Source: Pectobacterium colocasium (GTDB taxonomy: Bacteria; Pseudomonadota; Gammaproteobacteria; Enterobacterales; Enterobacteriaceae). Taken from it: DNA of 64,000 nucleotides. Positions 10,388 through 18,314 of the stretch are shown in pieces (position 1 is the stretch's first letter; the number at the start of each line of letters is the position of its first letter). Where the stretch lies: contig NZ_CP084032.1 of the NCBI RefSeq assembly GCF_020181655.1, forward strand, positions 1,550,001-1,614,000, in the 5' to 3' direction. The notes below the pieces were generated by a model. The model was not told the origin of the DNA and made no database searches. It saw only the letters and a list, made by a program, of their open reading frames with translations. Made by a program: the position numbers and the translations under genes.

Positions 10388-10779
10388 ATCGGTGAATCAA
10401 TGGATTGATATCATTAAGATATCTATGGCTTTTTATCTGGGATACTGTAAATTTCATTAAAGAAATCTGCTTTTTTACCGAGATCATTACTGTTTATTAC
10501 ATCGGGATCTTGCTATTTTTAACAGTGTTGCAAAAATTGAGTTGTAGTTTTGCTTTCTGGTATTACTTATCAGAGGTGGTTGCATCTCAAAGATAGCTTC
10601 ATCTCACAGAGAGTTTCAGCGCTATTGAACTGTAACTCATTACTGGGAGGATCCCGGTAACGGTCATGCACAAAGCAAAATGAATGTTTTGCCATTCTGC
10701 TGGCTGGAATGAAGGACGGGGTATGGTTTTTCCGACGGTACCCCACCTTGAAGTACTTCATGTTAAAAAGGAAATCGTA
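10388..10779 (+). promoter_or_regulatory. Long non-coding leader upstream of yjbE
   Basis: About 390 bases without a convincing gene precede yjbE. The first half is AT-rich and probably holds the promoter; the E. coli homologue is controlled by the Rcs phosphorelay, but I could not assign an RcsB box. Close to the gene, GGGGTA (10718-10723) pairs with TACCCC (10739-10744), extended by AAGG/CCTT outside, forming a leader hairpin about 30 bases before the start codon. Its role is unknown. Confidence 0.4.
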
Positions 10780-11073
10780 ATGAAGAAAACGTTAATCACG
10801 CTGGCTGCTGTTCTGGCCATGTCGTCAAACGCGTTTGCTGTTGATGGCGTATCCAGCTCCACCGCTGCGGGTACCTCTACCACCACCACCACGACCACTA
10901 GCGCTGCCGCTGCTGGTGCCGCGGGTGCTGGTGGTGCTGGCTTTGCCGCTGGTACGACTGCTCTGATCGCTGTTGGTGCTGCTGCGGCGATCGGTGTTGC
11001 TGTTGCAGTTGCTGTTTCTAGCAACGATAACAGTACGCCTGCAACGGGCACGTCAACGACGACTCGTACTTAA
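10780..11073 (+). CDS. yjbE: Exopolysaccharide operon small secreted protein YjbE
   Basis: This 97-residue protein has a clear signal peptide (MKKTLITLAAVLAMSSNAFA) followed by a low-complexity mature part rich in Thr, Ser, Ala and Gly, including a run of threonines and a long Ala/Gly/Val hydrophobic stretch. This composition and the position before yjbFGH match the YjbE/GfcA family. ATG 10780 has AAGGA upstream; longer in-frame starts would place residues before the signal peptide. Its molecular function is not known. A terminator hairpin directly follows, so yjbE is probably transcribed more abundantly than the rest of the operon. Confidence 0.85.
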   Translation: MKKTLITLAAVLAMSSNAFAVDGVSSSTAAGTSTTTTTTTSAAAAGAAGAGGAGFAAGTTALIAVGAAAAIGVAVAVAVSSNDNSTPATGTSTTTRT

Positions 11074-11088
11074 GTTCGTTGTAACACT

Positions 11089-11113
11089 AAGGCCACTTCG
11101 GTGGCCTTTCTTT
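11089..11113 (+). terminator. Terminator or attenuator between yjbE and yjbF
   Basis: AAGGCCAC (11089-11096), loop TTCG, GTGGCCTT (11101-11108) is an 8-bp stem with a stable UUCG tetraloop followed by TTCTTTTT. It lies inside the otherwise collinear yjbEFGH operon and should cause partial termination after yjbE. Confidence 0.85.
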
Positions 11114-11148
11114 TTCCAGGCTGCGCTGTTCAACGAGAACTGCATTTC

Positions 11149-11826
11149 ATGACAAAAATAAAACGAATGGCAAAGGTGAGTGCGCTGATTGCCATACCTC
11201 TTTTATCGGTTGTGCTGACTGGCTGTTCCCAAAATGTGGAGCAGGTGGGGAAAACGTTTAAACTGGCGTTTTTCGGTCAGGATGATACCCATGTGACGGC
11301 CAAACAGGTTGCCAATACGCCTTATGCCTCTGCCTATCTGAAAGTGGGTAAAGCACCGCAGGCGTTTGTTGTGCTCGCTTTTGCCGAGCAGAATCGATTG
11401 AAATGGATTGGGGCCGATAAGAACATCGTTTCGACCCAACATGGTCGCTTAGTGAAAACGCAGGGTTTTGGTGAAGACATTACCTATGTGGATAACCTGC
11501 AACAGGATCCCCTGACGTTAGGCCTATTAAAAACATCGACGCCAATGACATGGCAGAGCCGGGTTGAATGGTCTCAAGTCTTCCGCGGTGGTTACGAGAC
11601 CACGTCCGTTTTTCAGGCTCGTGGCAAAGAAACGATAAAAATTCTGGATACCTCGCGTGAACTGCTACGTTTTGATGAACGAGTGACCGTCCCCACCTTG
11701 AATGAATCTTACACCAATAGCTACTGGCTCGATCCGGCTAACGGAAGTGTGGTGCAAAGCCAACAGTACATGGGGCCGGGTATGGCATTGGTAACATTCA
11801 CCGTATTAAAACCCTACGTACAATAA
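11149..11826 (+). CDS. yjbF: YjbF family outer-membrane lipoprotein
   Basis: The protein starts MTKIKRMAKVSALIAIPLLSVVLTGC, a lipoprotein signal peptide with lipobox LTGC, so it should be acylated and sorted to the outer membrane. The 225-residue length and its place between yjbE and yjbG identify it as YjbF (GfcB family, DUF2886 type). It is thought to act with YjbG and YjbH in production or export of an extracellular polysaccharide. ATG 11149 is chosen because it starts the signal sequence; a second ATG six codons on is possible. Confidence 0.88.
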   Translation: MTKIKRMAKVSALIAIPLLSVVLTGCSQNVEQVGKTFKLAFFGQDDTHVTAKQVANTPYASAYLKVGKAPQAFVVLAFAEQNRLKWIGADKNIVSTQHGRLVKTQGFGEDITYVDNLQQDPLTLGLLKTSTPMTWQSRVEWSQVFRGGYETTSVFQARGKETIKILDTSRELLRFDERVTVPTLNESYTNSYWLDPANGSVVQSQQYMGPGMALVTFTVLKPYVQ

Positions 11827-11835
11827 GGGGCTGCA

Positions 11836-12618
11836 ATGTTGGCACTTAATCGTATCGCTACCTTGTTGCTGCTGGTTTCCGGTGTCGCTACCGCCGCACA
11901 ACTGACGGTGAAATCGCCTCAAGAGACGATCGCCGTCGTTAAACTGGACGACGGTACGCGTCTTGAAAAATTTTACGAACAGGTTCCCTGGCCACAGAAT
12001 ATCAACTGGCAAACGGCGTTTATTTCTGATTTTGCGACAACGCAGAAGGTACGCGCACAGGGTGATGTCTTGCTGCAAAAGCTGGCAGAGCTGGAAACGC
12101 GCTGGCGTAACTCGGGTGATGGCGATTTGGCTATTTCCGCCTGGCTTCTGAGAAAAACCCTGACTCCAATTAATGTCGCGGGTCGTATTCGTACCGAGCT
12201 GGATCCTGACCGCGTACGTGTTTATATAGAAAATAACCGCCCTCTGGTGGGGGAATATGCGCTGTATGTGGCACCGCATGATGACAGACTGTCGCTGATC
12301 GGGTTGGTGAACACCTCCGCTGATGTGGGCGAACTGGAGACATCGGGAAAAGTGGCGCTGCGTGCCGGGTGGTCAGCCGAGAATTATCTCTCCGGACGGC
12401 GGCTTCTCGCGGGAGCGGATAACAGTTACGGCTATCTGATTGGGGGAAATGGCAAGTGGCGCAAAGTGCCGCTGGCGCTGTGGAACCGTCAGCACATTGA
12501 ACCTGCTGCGGGTGAAACAATCTTTATCGGTTTCAATCCCTCCGTTTTACCACAGGATATGTCATCACTTAACGATCAGCTTGCTGACTACCTTGCTAAC
12601 CGGATCCCACTCGAATGA
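11836..12618 (+). CDS. yjbG: Capsule biosynthesis GfcC-like protein YjbG
   Basis: The 260-residue periplasmic protein has a signal peptide ending near VATAAQ. The sequence fits the GfcC/YjbG family, whose solved member resembles domains of the polysaccharide export protein Wza. AGGGG lies just upstream of ATG 11836, ten bases after yjbF. Its last codons overlap the start of yjbH by four bases, indicating coupled translation. A role in exopolysaccharide secretion is inferred from the family. Confidence 0.88.
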   Translation: MLALNRIATLLLLVSGVATAAQLTVKSPQETIAVVKLDDGTRLEKFYEQVPWPQNINWQTAFISDFATTQKVRAQGDVLLQKLAELETRWRNSGDGDLAISAWLLRKTLTPINVAGRIRTELDPDRVRVYIENNRPLVGEYALYVAPHDDRLSLIGLVNTSADVGELETSGKVALRAGWSAENYLSGRRLLAGADNSYGYLIGGNGKWRKVPLALWNRQHIEPAAGETIFIGFNPSVLPQDMSSLNDQLADYLANRIPLE

Positions 12619-14747
12619 CAAAGAACAGAAACGTTAAATTAAGCTGTCTGTCGTTGGCGATTGGCGGCATCTTGAGTGCGCAGGCGATAGCGACTGAAAC
12701 AGAAAGCAGCCGTACTGCGACCAACCCAAACATGCGTTTTCAGCCTGCAGGCGTATCGCAGTCTGATTTCGGTGGCACGGGCCTGTTGCAAATGCCGACT
12801 GCACGTATGGCGCAAACCGGTGAGTTTAGCCTTAACTATCGAGATAACGAGGAATACCGGCGTTATTCCATCTCTCTCCAGCTCTTTGACTGGCTGGAAA
12901 CCACGGTGCGTTATACCGATATCCGTACTCGTCTTTATAGCAACGATCCATCTTTTAGCGGTAGCCAAACCTACAAAGATAAGGCGTTCGACCTCAAGGC
13001 GCGCTTATGGCAGGAAAGCTATTGGATGCCGGATGTTTCTGTGGGGCTGCGTGATATTGCGGGTACCGGGCTGTTTGATAGCGAATATCTGGTAGCCAGT
13101 AAGCGTATGGGGCCGTTTGATTTCACCCTGGGTATGGGGTGGGGCAATATGGCGGAGAGCGGGAATATTAAAAACCCGGCCTGTTCGCTGAAAGCCAGCT
13201 TTTGTAATCGCACGCAGAATACGGAAACTGGTCAGTTTGAGGTGGGGAATTTTTTCCACGGTACGGCCGCGCTGTTTGGTGGTGTTGAATACCAGACCCC
13301 CTGGGATCCGCTACGTCTGAAACTTGAGTATGACGGCAACGATTATAGTAATGAGGCTGCAGACGGTGGGCGAAGAGAGAAAATCAAGCAGGATTCTCCT
13401 TTCAACATTGGCGCCGTCTATCGTATAGGAGATGTGCTGGATACCACGCTGTCGTGGCAGCGCGGCAATACCCTGATGTGGGGCTTTACCCTACGCACTA
13501 ATTTCAACGACCTGAAGCCGAACTATTTAGACGATGCGCCACCCGTCTATGCACCAGTGCAGGATGGTAAAGGGACCAACTGGCAGCTTGTCTCGAAAGA
13601 GCTGAATGATAAAGCTGGCTATAAGGATGCTGATATCTACGCTGATCAAAAACAGGTCACCATTGTTGCCGATCAGACAAAGTATCGTGATAGCGAAGAG
13701 GCAACGCAGCGTGCCGCGACGGTATTAGCGAACCATGTGCCGGGTAACATTGATGAATACCATTTTGTTCAGCGCAACCAGCGTTTACCGATTGCCAGCA
13801 CGGAAGTGGATGCCAAAGCCTTCCATCAGGTTAAACAGGCTGCCGTTCCTCTTGGTCAACCGGAACCTGAAACGCACCGTAAAGAACCGGTATCTGATGT
13901 GCGTGGCCAGCATGTGCTGCTCGCAGAACCGGATCGTCTGACGTATTCATTAGATCCGACGCTGACGCAGTCTTTCGGTGGCCCAGAATCTTTCTACATG
14001 TATCAGGTCGCACTGAAAGGTAACGTGGACTACCGTCTGAGCGATCACTGGAGCGTAGGCGGAACGGCAACGCTGAACCTGGTGAATAACTACGATAAGT
14101 TCAATTTTAAAGCGCCGCCGGCGGATGGCGCAGCGCTGCCGCGTGTCAGAACCTGGGTGCGTGAATACGTCACCTCTTCGGATTTGTTGCTGACCAACCT
14201 GCAATTGACTCGCAGGGATAATCCCGCACAGGACTGGTATACCCAGGTCTACGGCGGCTATCTGGAAATGATGTATGCGGGTGTCGGATCTGAAGTACTG
14301 TATCGCCCGTTCGGTAAAAGCTGGGCGCTGGGTATGGATGTCAACTATGTCAAACAGCGCGACTGGAACGACATCATGAGAATGGCTGATTACGATGTGG
14401 TGACAGGCCATCTGACCGCCTACTGGGAACTGCCATTTGTGGAAGGTGCGGTCGCGAAAGTGAGTGTGGGTCGTTATCTGGCAGGGGACAAAGGGGTAAC
14501 GCTCGATCTGTCTCGCCGCTTTGACAGCGGAATCATTGCGGGTGCCTTTGCGACCAAAACCAACGTTAGTGCCGCTGAATATGGTGAAGGAAGCTTTACG
14601 AAAGGCTTCTACATTTCCATACCGTTTGACCTGCTGTTCACTGAACCGACGGTGAAACGTGGAGCCGTTGGTTGGGTACCGCTGACACGCGATGGTGGAC
14701 AGATGCTACAGCGTAGTAACCCGTTGTATGGTGTCACCGAGCACTAA
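12615..14747 (+). CDS. yjbH: YjbH-type outer-membrane beta-barrel for exopolysaccharide
   Basis: A 710-residue protein with signal peptide (cleavage near QAIATE) and a long alternation of aromatic and polar residues typical of outer-membrane barrels. The segment GGTGLLQMPTARMAQTGEF near residue 50 is the conserved start of the YjbH/GfcD family. Recent family descriptions propose that YjbH forms a double barrel for polysaccharide export. It is the last gene of the operon and is followed by a strong terminator. The start overlaps yjbG by four bases (ATGA). Confidence 0.92.
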   Translation: MTKNRNVKLSCLSLAIGGILSAQAIATETESSRTATNPNMRFQPAGVSQSDFGGTGLLQMPTARMAQTGEFSLNYRDNEEYRRYSISLQLFDWLETTVRYTDIRTRLYSNDPSFSGSQTYKDKAFDLKARLWQESYWMPDVSVGLRDIAGTGLFDSEYLVASKRMGPFDFTLGMGWGNMAESGNIKNPACSLKASFCNRTQNTETGQFEVGNFFHGTAALFGGVEYQTPWDPLRLKLEYDGNDYSNEAADGGRREKIKQDSPFNIGAVYRIGDVLDTTLSWQRGNTLMWGFTLRTNFNDLKPNYLDDAPPVYAPVQDGKGTNWQLVSKELNDKAGYKDADIYADQKQVTIVADQTKYRDSEEATQRAATVLANHVPGNIDEYHFVQRNQRLPIASTEVDAKAFHQVKQAAVPLGQPEPETHRKEPVSDVRGQHVLLAEPDRLTYSLDPTLTQSFGGPESFYMYQVALKGNVDYRLSDHWSVGGTATLNLVNNYDKFNFKAPPADGAALPRVRTWVREYVTSSDLLLTNLQLTRRDNPAQDWYTQVYGGYLEMMYAGVGSEVLYRPFGKSWALGMDVNYVKQRDWNDIMRMADYDVVTGHLTAYWELPFVEGAVAKVSVGRYLAGDKGVTLDLSRRFDSGIIAGAFATKTNVSAAEYGEGSFTKGFYISIPFDLLFTEPTVKRGAVGWVPLTRDGGQMLQRSNPLYGVTEH

Positions 14748-14776
14748 TCGATCCCTGTTTGTTTAGGGTGTTAATC

Positions 14777-14814
14777 AAGCCCGTCATGGTCAAGTACCAC
14801 GACGGGCTTTTTTG
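14777..14814 (+). terminator. Terminator of the yjbEFGH operon
   Basis: AAGCCCGTC (14777-14785) pairs with GACGGGCTT (14801-14809), with inner TGGT/ACCA extending the stem, and then a T run. It lies 30 bases after the yjbH stop. Confidence 0.92.
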
Positions 14815-15136
14815 TGCGCGTTTGCTTTACGGGAGAAGGTCATTTGATAACAAATTGAACTATTTCATTTGGTTATTGTTTGTATCTTAATCATGTTGAA
14901 TCAGTCGGAAGGATTCTGAGCTGCTATTCCTGATTGACTTGTAATTTAACAGGTTAATCGCGGTTCTCTCACTGAGGGAGGGCATTATTGAGACGAAGTG
15001 TGTCCTGTGGGTAATGATTGAAATAGTTTCGTCATGGAAGATTCATAGAGCGAAATCTATTATCTCCTGCCGCAATGGCGAAATAAAAATAGCGCTATAG
15101 AGCCTCATGCTTGTGCTAACAGGAGAGTGTAACCCG
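14815..15136 (+). promoter_or_regulatory. Upstream region of the chorismate mutase gene
   Basis: About 320 bases with no convincing gene. It is AT-rich at first and should hold the promoter for the chorismate mutase-protease unit. I could not assign -35/-10 boxes or a named operator with confidence. Confidence 0.35.
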
Positions 15137-15694
15137 ATGAATTTGCCTATTTCCGCTGTTATCTCGTTAGTGATGAGTTCTGCCTGGTGCCTCCCTCTGC
15201 ACGCGGCTGTGCAGGATAGCTCTCTTGGAATCTATCAACTGATTCAGGAGAGGATGGTGCTGATGAAGGATGTGGCGGGGTATAAAGCCCGTCAACATCT
15301 GCCAGTTGAGGATCTAAAGCAAGAGGAACGTATTTTGAGTAAGGCGCGGGAGCAAGCCGTTGCCGTTGGATTATCCCCCCAGAGTACGCAACTGTTTTTT
15401 ACGTCATTAATGAATGCCAGCAAAGCCATCCAGTATCGCTACATGGCGGACTGGCTGGCGACACCGGAGAACGACTGGACGCCGCTTTCGCTGAACGACA
15501 CCATTAGACCCACGTTACTCACGATTGATGACCAGCTTCTGGTTAGCATTAAGCGTTATCTTGCGAATGGCGGGCATTTTGCGCCCCAGCAAGAGGCTGC
15601 ATTTCTTTCTTCTATTAATGTTGAGCATCTGTCACAGAACGACAAACGCCAGATTTATGCGGCATTGAGTCACATTGAACCAGACGGCAAATAG
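15137..15694 (+). CDS. Periplasmic or secreted chorismate mutase (AroQ gamma subclass)
   Basis: The 185-residue protein begins with a signal peptide (MNLPISAVISLVMSSAWCLPLHA) and continues as an all-helical chorismate mutase of the exported AroQ-gamma type. Landmarks are ERMVLMKDVAGYKA, the helix with ILSKAREQAVAVGLSP and MNASKAIQYRYMADW. The enzyme converts chorismate to prephenate; exported forms occur in several plant and animal pathogens, where a role in host interaction has been suggested. ATG 15137 with AGGAG upstream is preferred over an in-frame start at 15107, which would bury the signal peptide. The protease gene follows after 19 bases, so the two are probably co-transcribed. Confidence 0.87.
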   Translation: MNLPISAVISLVMSSAWCLPLHAAVQDSSLGIYQLIQERMVLMKDVAGYKARQHLPVEDLKQEERILSKAREQAVAVGLSPQSTQLFFTSLMNASKAIQYRYMADWLATPENDWTPLSLNDTIRPTLLTIDDQLLVSIKRYLANGGHFAPQQEAAFLSSINVEHLSQNDKRQIYAALSHIEPDGK

Positions 15695-15713
15695 CTGAGT
15701 GGGAGAGAAGACG

Positions 15714-17336
15714 ATGACTTACCAATTATTGAAAGGGAGTGAGCGCGGAAATATCGCTGATGCAGCGTATCGCGAACGCTGTGATGTTAATGAAAGCGTC
15801 AGAGTCATGCTGGTGTTGCGTTTTACTACGCCAGATGAAGAATATTACGCCGAATTGCACGATAGCATCGATCCGCAATTTGGCGGTATCAACGCCAACA
15901 GACCGTTGTCACGCGCCGACTATGCCAGAAAGTTCAGCGCTGATGAGGCCGATATCGAGCATGTCCGTGCGTTTGCGCGGCATCATCGGCTCTCTATTGA
16001 ACGTGAACACGCCGCCAGCCGCACCGTTTTCTTAACCGGGACGGCGGGGCAAATGGAGCAGGCGTTTCGCGTGAGCTTAGCCCGGTATGACCACAACAAT
16101 GGGACATTTCGTGGGAGAGCGGGCGGGATTTACCTGCCGGAATATCTACAGGGTGTGGTGATTGCCGTATTAGGTCTTGATGAGCGTCTGGCGACGAACT
16201 GTTGCCTGCGTATCAATGAGACGTTCTCCAATGCGGCAAAGCGCCCGTCGGGCTATACGCCGCTTGAGTTGGCAGAGATCTACCATTTTCCGCAGCATGA
16301 TGGTGCGGGGCAGTGCATTGGCATTATTGAGTTGGGGGGCGGATATCGCCTGCCACAGTTGGAGCACTATTTTAAACGCATGGGCATTAATCCTCCTCAG
16401 GTTGTCGATGTTTGCGTGGGCGGTGCCCGGAATGCTCCTGCCTCGTCAGAGGGCGATAAAGCGGTGAGCCCGATTGATATCGAAGTGCAGATGGATATCG
16501 AAATCGCGGGTACGCTGGCACCTGCCGCTAAAATTGTGGTGTATTTTGCTCCGAATACCGATGCCGGGTTTTTAGAGGCGATTAATGCTGCGATTTATGA
16601 TGAGAAAAATGCGCCATCGGTGATTTCGATTAGTTGGGGATCCAGCGAATCACAATGGACCGCGCAATCATTACAGGTGTACAACCAGTCTTTCCAGACC
16701 GCGGCCGCGTTAGGGATTACTGTGTGCGCGGCTTCTGGCGATCGCGGTTCAAAAGATGGTGAGCCTCATGGTTTGCATGTCGATTTTCCCGCATCCAGTC
16801 CCTATGTTTTAGCCTGTGGCGGTACTCGCTTGCAAAAAGCGATGGAAGAAACCACCTGGCATAGCCGGGACGGCAGTGCAACGGGCGGTGGTGTCAGCCA
16901 GCACTTTGCGCTGCCCGGCTGGCAGTTAGGGCTGTCTCTGGTAGACAAATATGGCGGTCACCACCCTTTGCAGCACCGCGGCGTACCTGATGTCAGCGGC
17001 AATGCCGATCCTGAAACCGGCTATCTGGTTGACGTTAACGGGCAGCAAGGCGTTGTTGGGGGAACCAGCGCCGTCGCGCCGCTGTGGGCAGGGCTACTGG
17101 CGCGTATGCTGGCGCTGACCCACTCGGCATCGCTGTTTATCCCTCCCTTGCTGTACCGTAACCGTAATAGCTGCAAGGATATCGTGCGGGGAAATAATGG
17201 CGCATTTGTGGCTTCTGAAGGCTGGGACGCTTGTACGGGGCTGGGGTCGCCAGATGGCATGAAGTTACTGAGTCTGCTGAAGCGCCTCGTAAGGCTTAAT
17301 GGCGCACGGGAACATGACGATGGGCACGAACAGTGA
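15714..17336 (+). CDS. Sedolisin/kumamolisin-type serine-carboxyl peptidase (S53) with prodomain
   Basis: This 540-residue protein has an N-terminal activation domain (about residues 1-180) and an S53 catalytic domain. The Glu-Asp pair is visible at E257/D261 (IEVQMDIE), the oxyanion aspartate at D343 (ASGDRGS) and the nucleophile at S452 (GGTSAVAP). The C-terminal calcium-site region (DIVRGNNG...GWDACTGLGSPDG) is intact, so it should be an active acid-tolerant endopeptidase. ATG 15714 with GGGAGAG upstream is better than the GTG at 15699. No signal peptide is evident, so the export route is unclear. Pairing with a secreted chorismate mutase suggests a host-interaction role, which is inference. 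Confidence 0.9.
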   Translation: MTYQLLKGSERGNIADAAYRERCDVNESVRVMLVLRFTTPDEEYYAELHDSIDPQFGGINANRPLSRADYARKFSADEADIEHVRAFARHHRLSIEREHAASRTVFLTGTAGQMEQAFRVSLARYDHNNGTFRGRAGGIYLPEYLQGVVIAVLGLDERLATNCCLRINETFSNAAKRPSGYTPLELAEIYHFPQHDGAGQCIGIIELGGGYRLPQLEHYFKRMGINPPQVVDVCVGGARNAPASSEGDKAVSPIDIEVQMDIEIAGTLAPAAKIVVYFAPNTDAGFLEAINAAIYDEKNAPSVISISWGSSESQWTAQSLQVYNQSFQTAAALGITVCAASGDRGSKDGEPHGLHVDFPASSPYVLACGGTRLQKAMEETTWHSRDGSATGGGVSQHFALPGWQLGLSLVDKYGGHHPLQHRGVPDVSGNADPETGYLVDVNGQQGVVGGTSAVAPLWAGLLARMLALTHSASLFIPPLLYRNRNSCKDIVRGNNGAFVASEGWDACTGLGSPDGMKLLSLLKRLVRLNGAREHDDGHEQ

Positions 17337-17495
17337 GTGCGCATTTCTGGGATAGCCTGCGCAGGGGGCAAATCCCACTCAGGCGAAGAGATTCTCGGTG
17401 ATATTCATCACAGATTGCCCGACCTCGGTTTGAGTCTACGACGGTTAGCGGATATAACCCGATAAGCAGGACGTGATCGGGTCAAGGCCCGAGCG

Positions 17496-17547
17496 AAACC
17501 TGATACGGCACATGTTATTCAGACATGTTCGTATCAGGTTTTTTTTT
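17496..17547 (+). terminator. Terminator downstream of the sedolisin gene
   Basis: A long hairpin: AAACCTGATACG (17496-17507) pairs with CGTATCAGGTTT (17530-17541), with a second inner stem CATGT/ACATG, followed by a T tract. It lies 160 bases after the protease stop; the stretch 17337-17495 shows no gene. Before the prophage arrived this terminator stood directly ahead of bglB. Confidence 0.85.
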
Positions 17548-17598
17548 GCCTGAATGCAGCCCGATCGTGTGCCACTCATAATATCAGTGATGTCTTGC

Positions 17599-17604
17599 TA
17601 ACAT
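17599..17604. repeat. Target-site duplication TAACAT, left copy
   Basis: TAACAT directly precedes the TGAT terminus of the prophage and recurs at 52750-52755 directly after its ATCA terminus, as expected for duplication of a 6-bp target during transposition. Confidence 0.82.
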
Positions 17605-17649
17605 TGATGCGCCGCGCGATAAATGCGGCACATCCTGCGCGATAAATGC
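17605..17649 (+). repeat. Prophage left terminus with two transposase-binding-like repeats
   Basis: After TGAT, the 13-mer GCGCGATAAATGC occurs at 17614-17626 and again at 17637-17649, 23 bases apart. The first 23 bases of this end match the Mu right end, as I remember it, at about 18 positions. The right terminus of the prophage has GATAAAT and a second GATAATT in the same register. These are best read as transposase binding sites. Confidence 0.8.
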
Positions 17650-17696
17650 ATCGCTTTAACTATTTCACATATCGTAAAAAAATTACAAATCGCCCA

Positions 17697-18314
17697 TTAT
17701 GAACTCGGCACAGTCGGCCACTCGATATCAGTACTATTCACATCAATACGGCTCAGCAGCACAGCGTATTTTTGCCACTCTATCAGCGCCGCCCTCTCGT
17801 CATCAGTCGCAATGTCCAGATTAACAGCATACGTTAGTTCATTAATGCGCGACGTTGCAGCGGCTTTGCGTGATGCTAACTCGCTCTGCGCCGCTTTTAC
17901 TGCCGCTGCTGCTTGCGCTTCTTTGTCGAGCGTCCACGCCTTACCGTTCCACACATCAAATTCCGTGGCGGGCTTCAGCAGTGTGAACCCCTCTGGCAGT
18001 TCGCCGAACTGGCTAACTGTCTGCTGCTGACGCGTTTCCGTGCTGTAAATGGTTTGGCCGCGATAGTCCGGCACCTGCTCCCACGCTTTACCGTCTGCAC
18101 TACGACGCAAGGCTCGGCCAGCAGGCGGTAATTCGGGTTCGTCTGCGTAGCTGTCAGCAGGCAAACCAACACCTTGCATAACATACTCATAGCTCGCTGA
18201 CTGATATTCCCGCGTTGCCGGGTTAACGTGATAAACCGTAATCCAGCCCGCGTTGATGGCTAACCCGTTTTCGTTCAGTTCTGCGTTTTTAATTTGTGTT
18301 GAATAGTTGCTCAT
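17697..18314 (-). CDS. Tail fibre assembly protein (Tfa)
   Basis: The 205-residue protein fits the caudoviral tail fibre assembly family: an N-terminal part following fibre-like sequence and a C-terminal helical chaperone-like region (SELASRKAAATSRINELTYAVNLD... then ALIEWQKYAVLLSRID), which is the characteristic end of Tfa proteins. It should help the fibre trimerise and may stay on its tip. It starts at the fibre gene stop and ends 92 bases from the prophage end, the typical terminal position in Mu-like phages. Confidence 0.9.
   Translation of the reverse strand: MSNYSTQIKNAELNENGLAINAGWITVYHVNPATREYQSASYEYVMQGVGLPADSYADEPELPPAGRALRRSADGKAWEQVPDYRGQTIYSTETRQQQTVSQFGELPEGFTLLKPATEFDVWNGKAWTLDKEAQAAAAVKAAQSELASRKAAATSRINELTYAVNLDIATDDERAALIEWQKYAVLLSRIDVNSTDIEWPTVPSS

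Noticed and set aside
13950..14411. Open frame of 153 codons antisense to yjbH
   Set aside because: Lies wholly inside yjbH, has no family features and no signals.
17450..17470. Possible BglG-type antiterminator target (GGATATAACCCGATAAGCAGG) before the terminator at 17496, in the native bglB leader
   Set aside because: It shares some bases with RAT consensus but the lower stem does not pair properly and I could not fold it convincingly.
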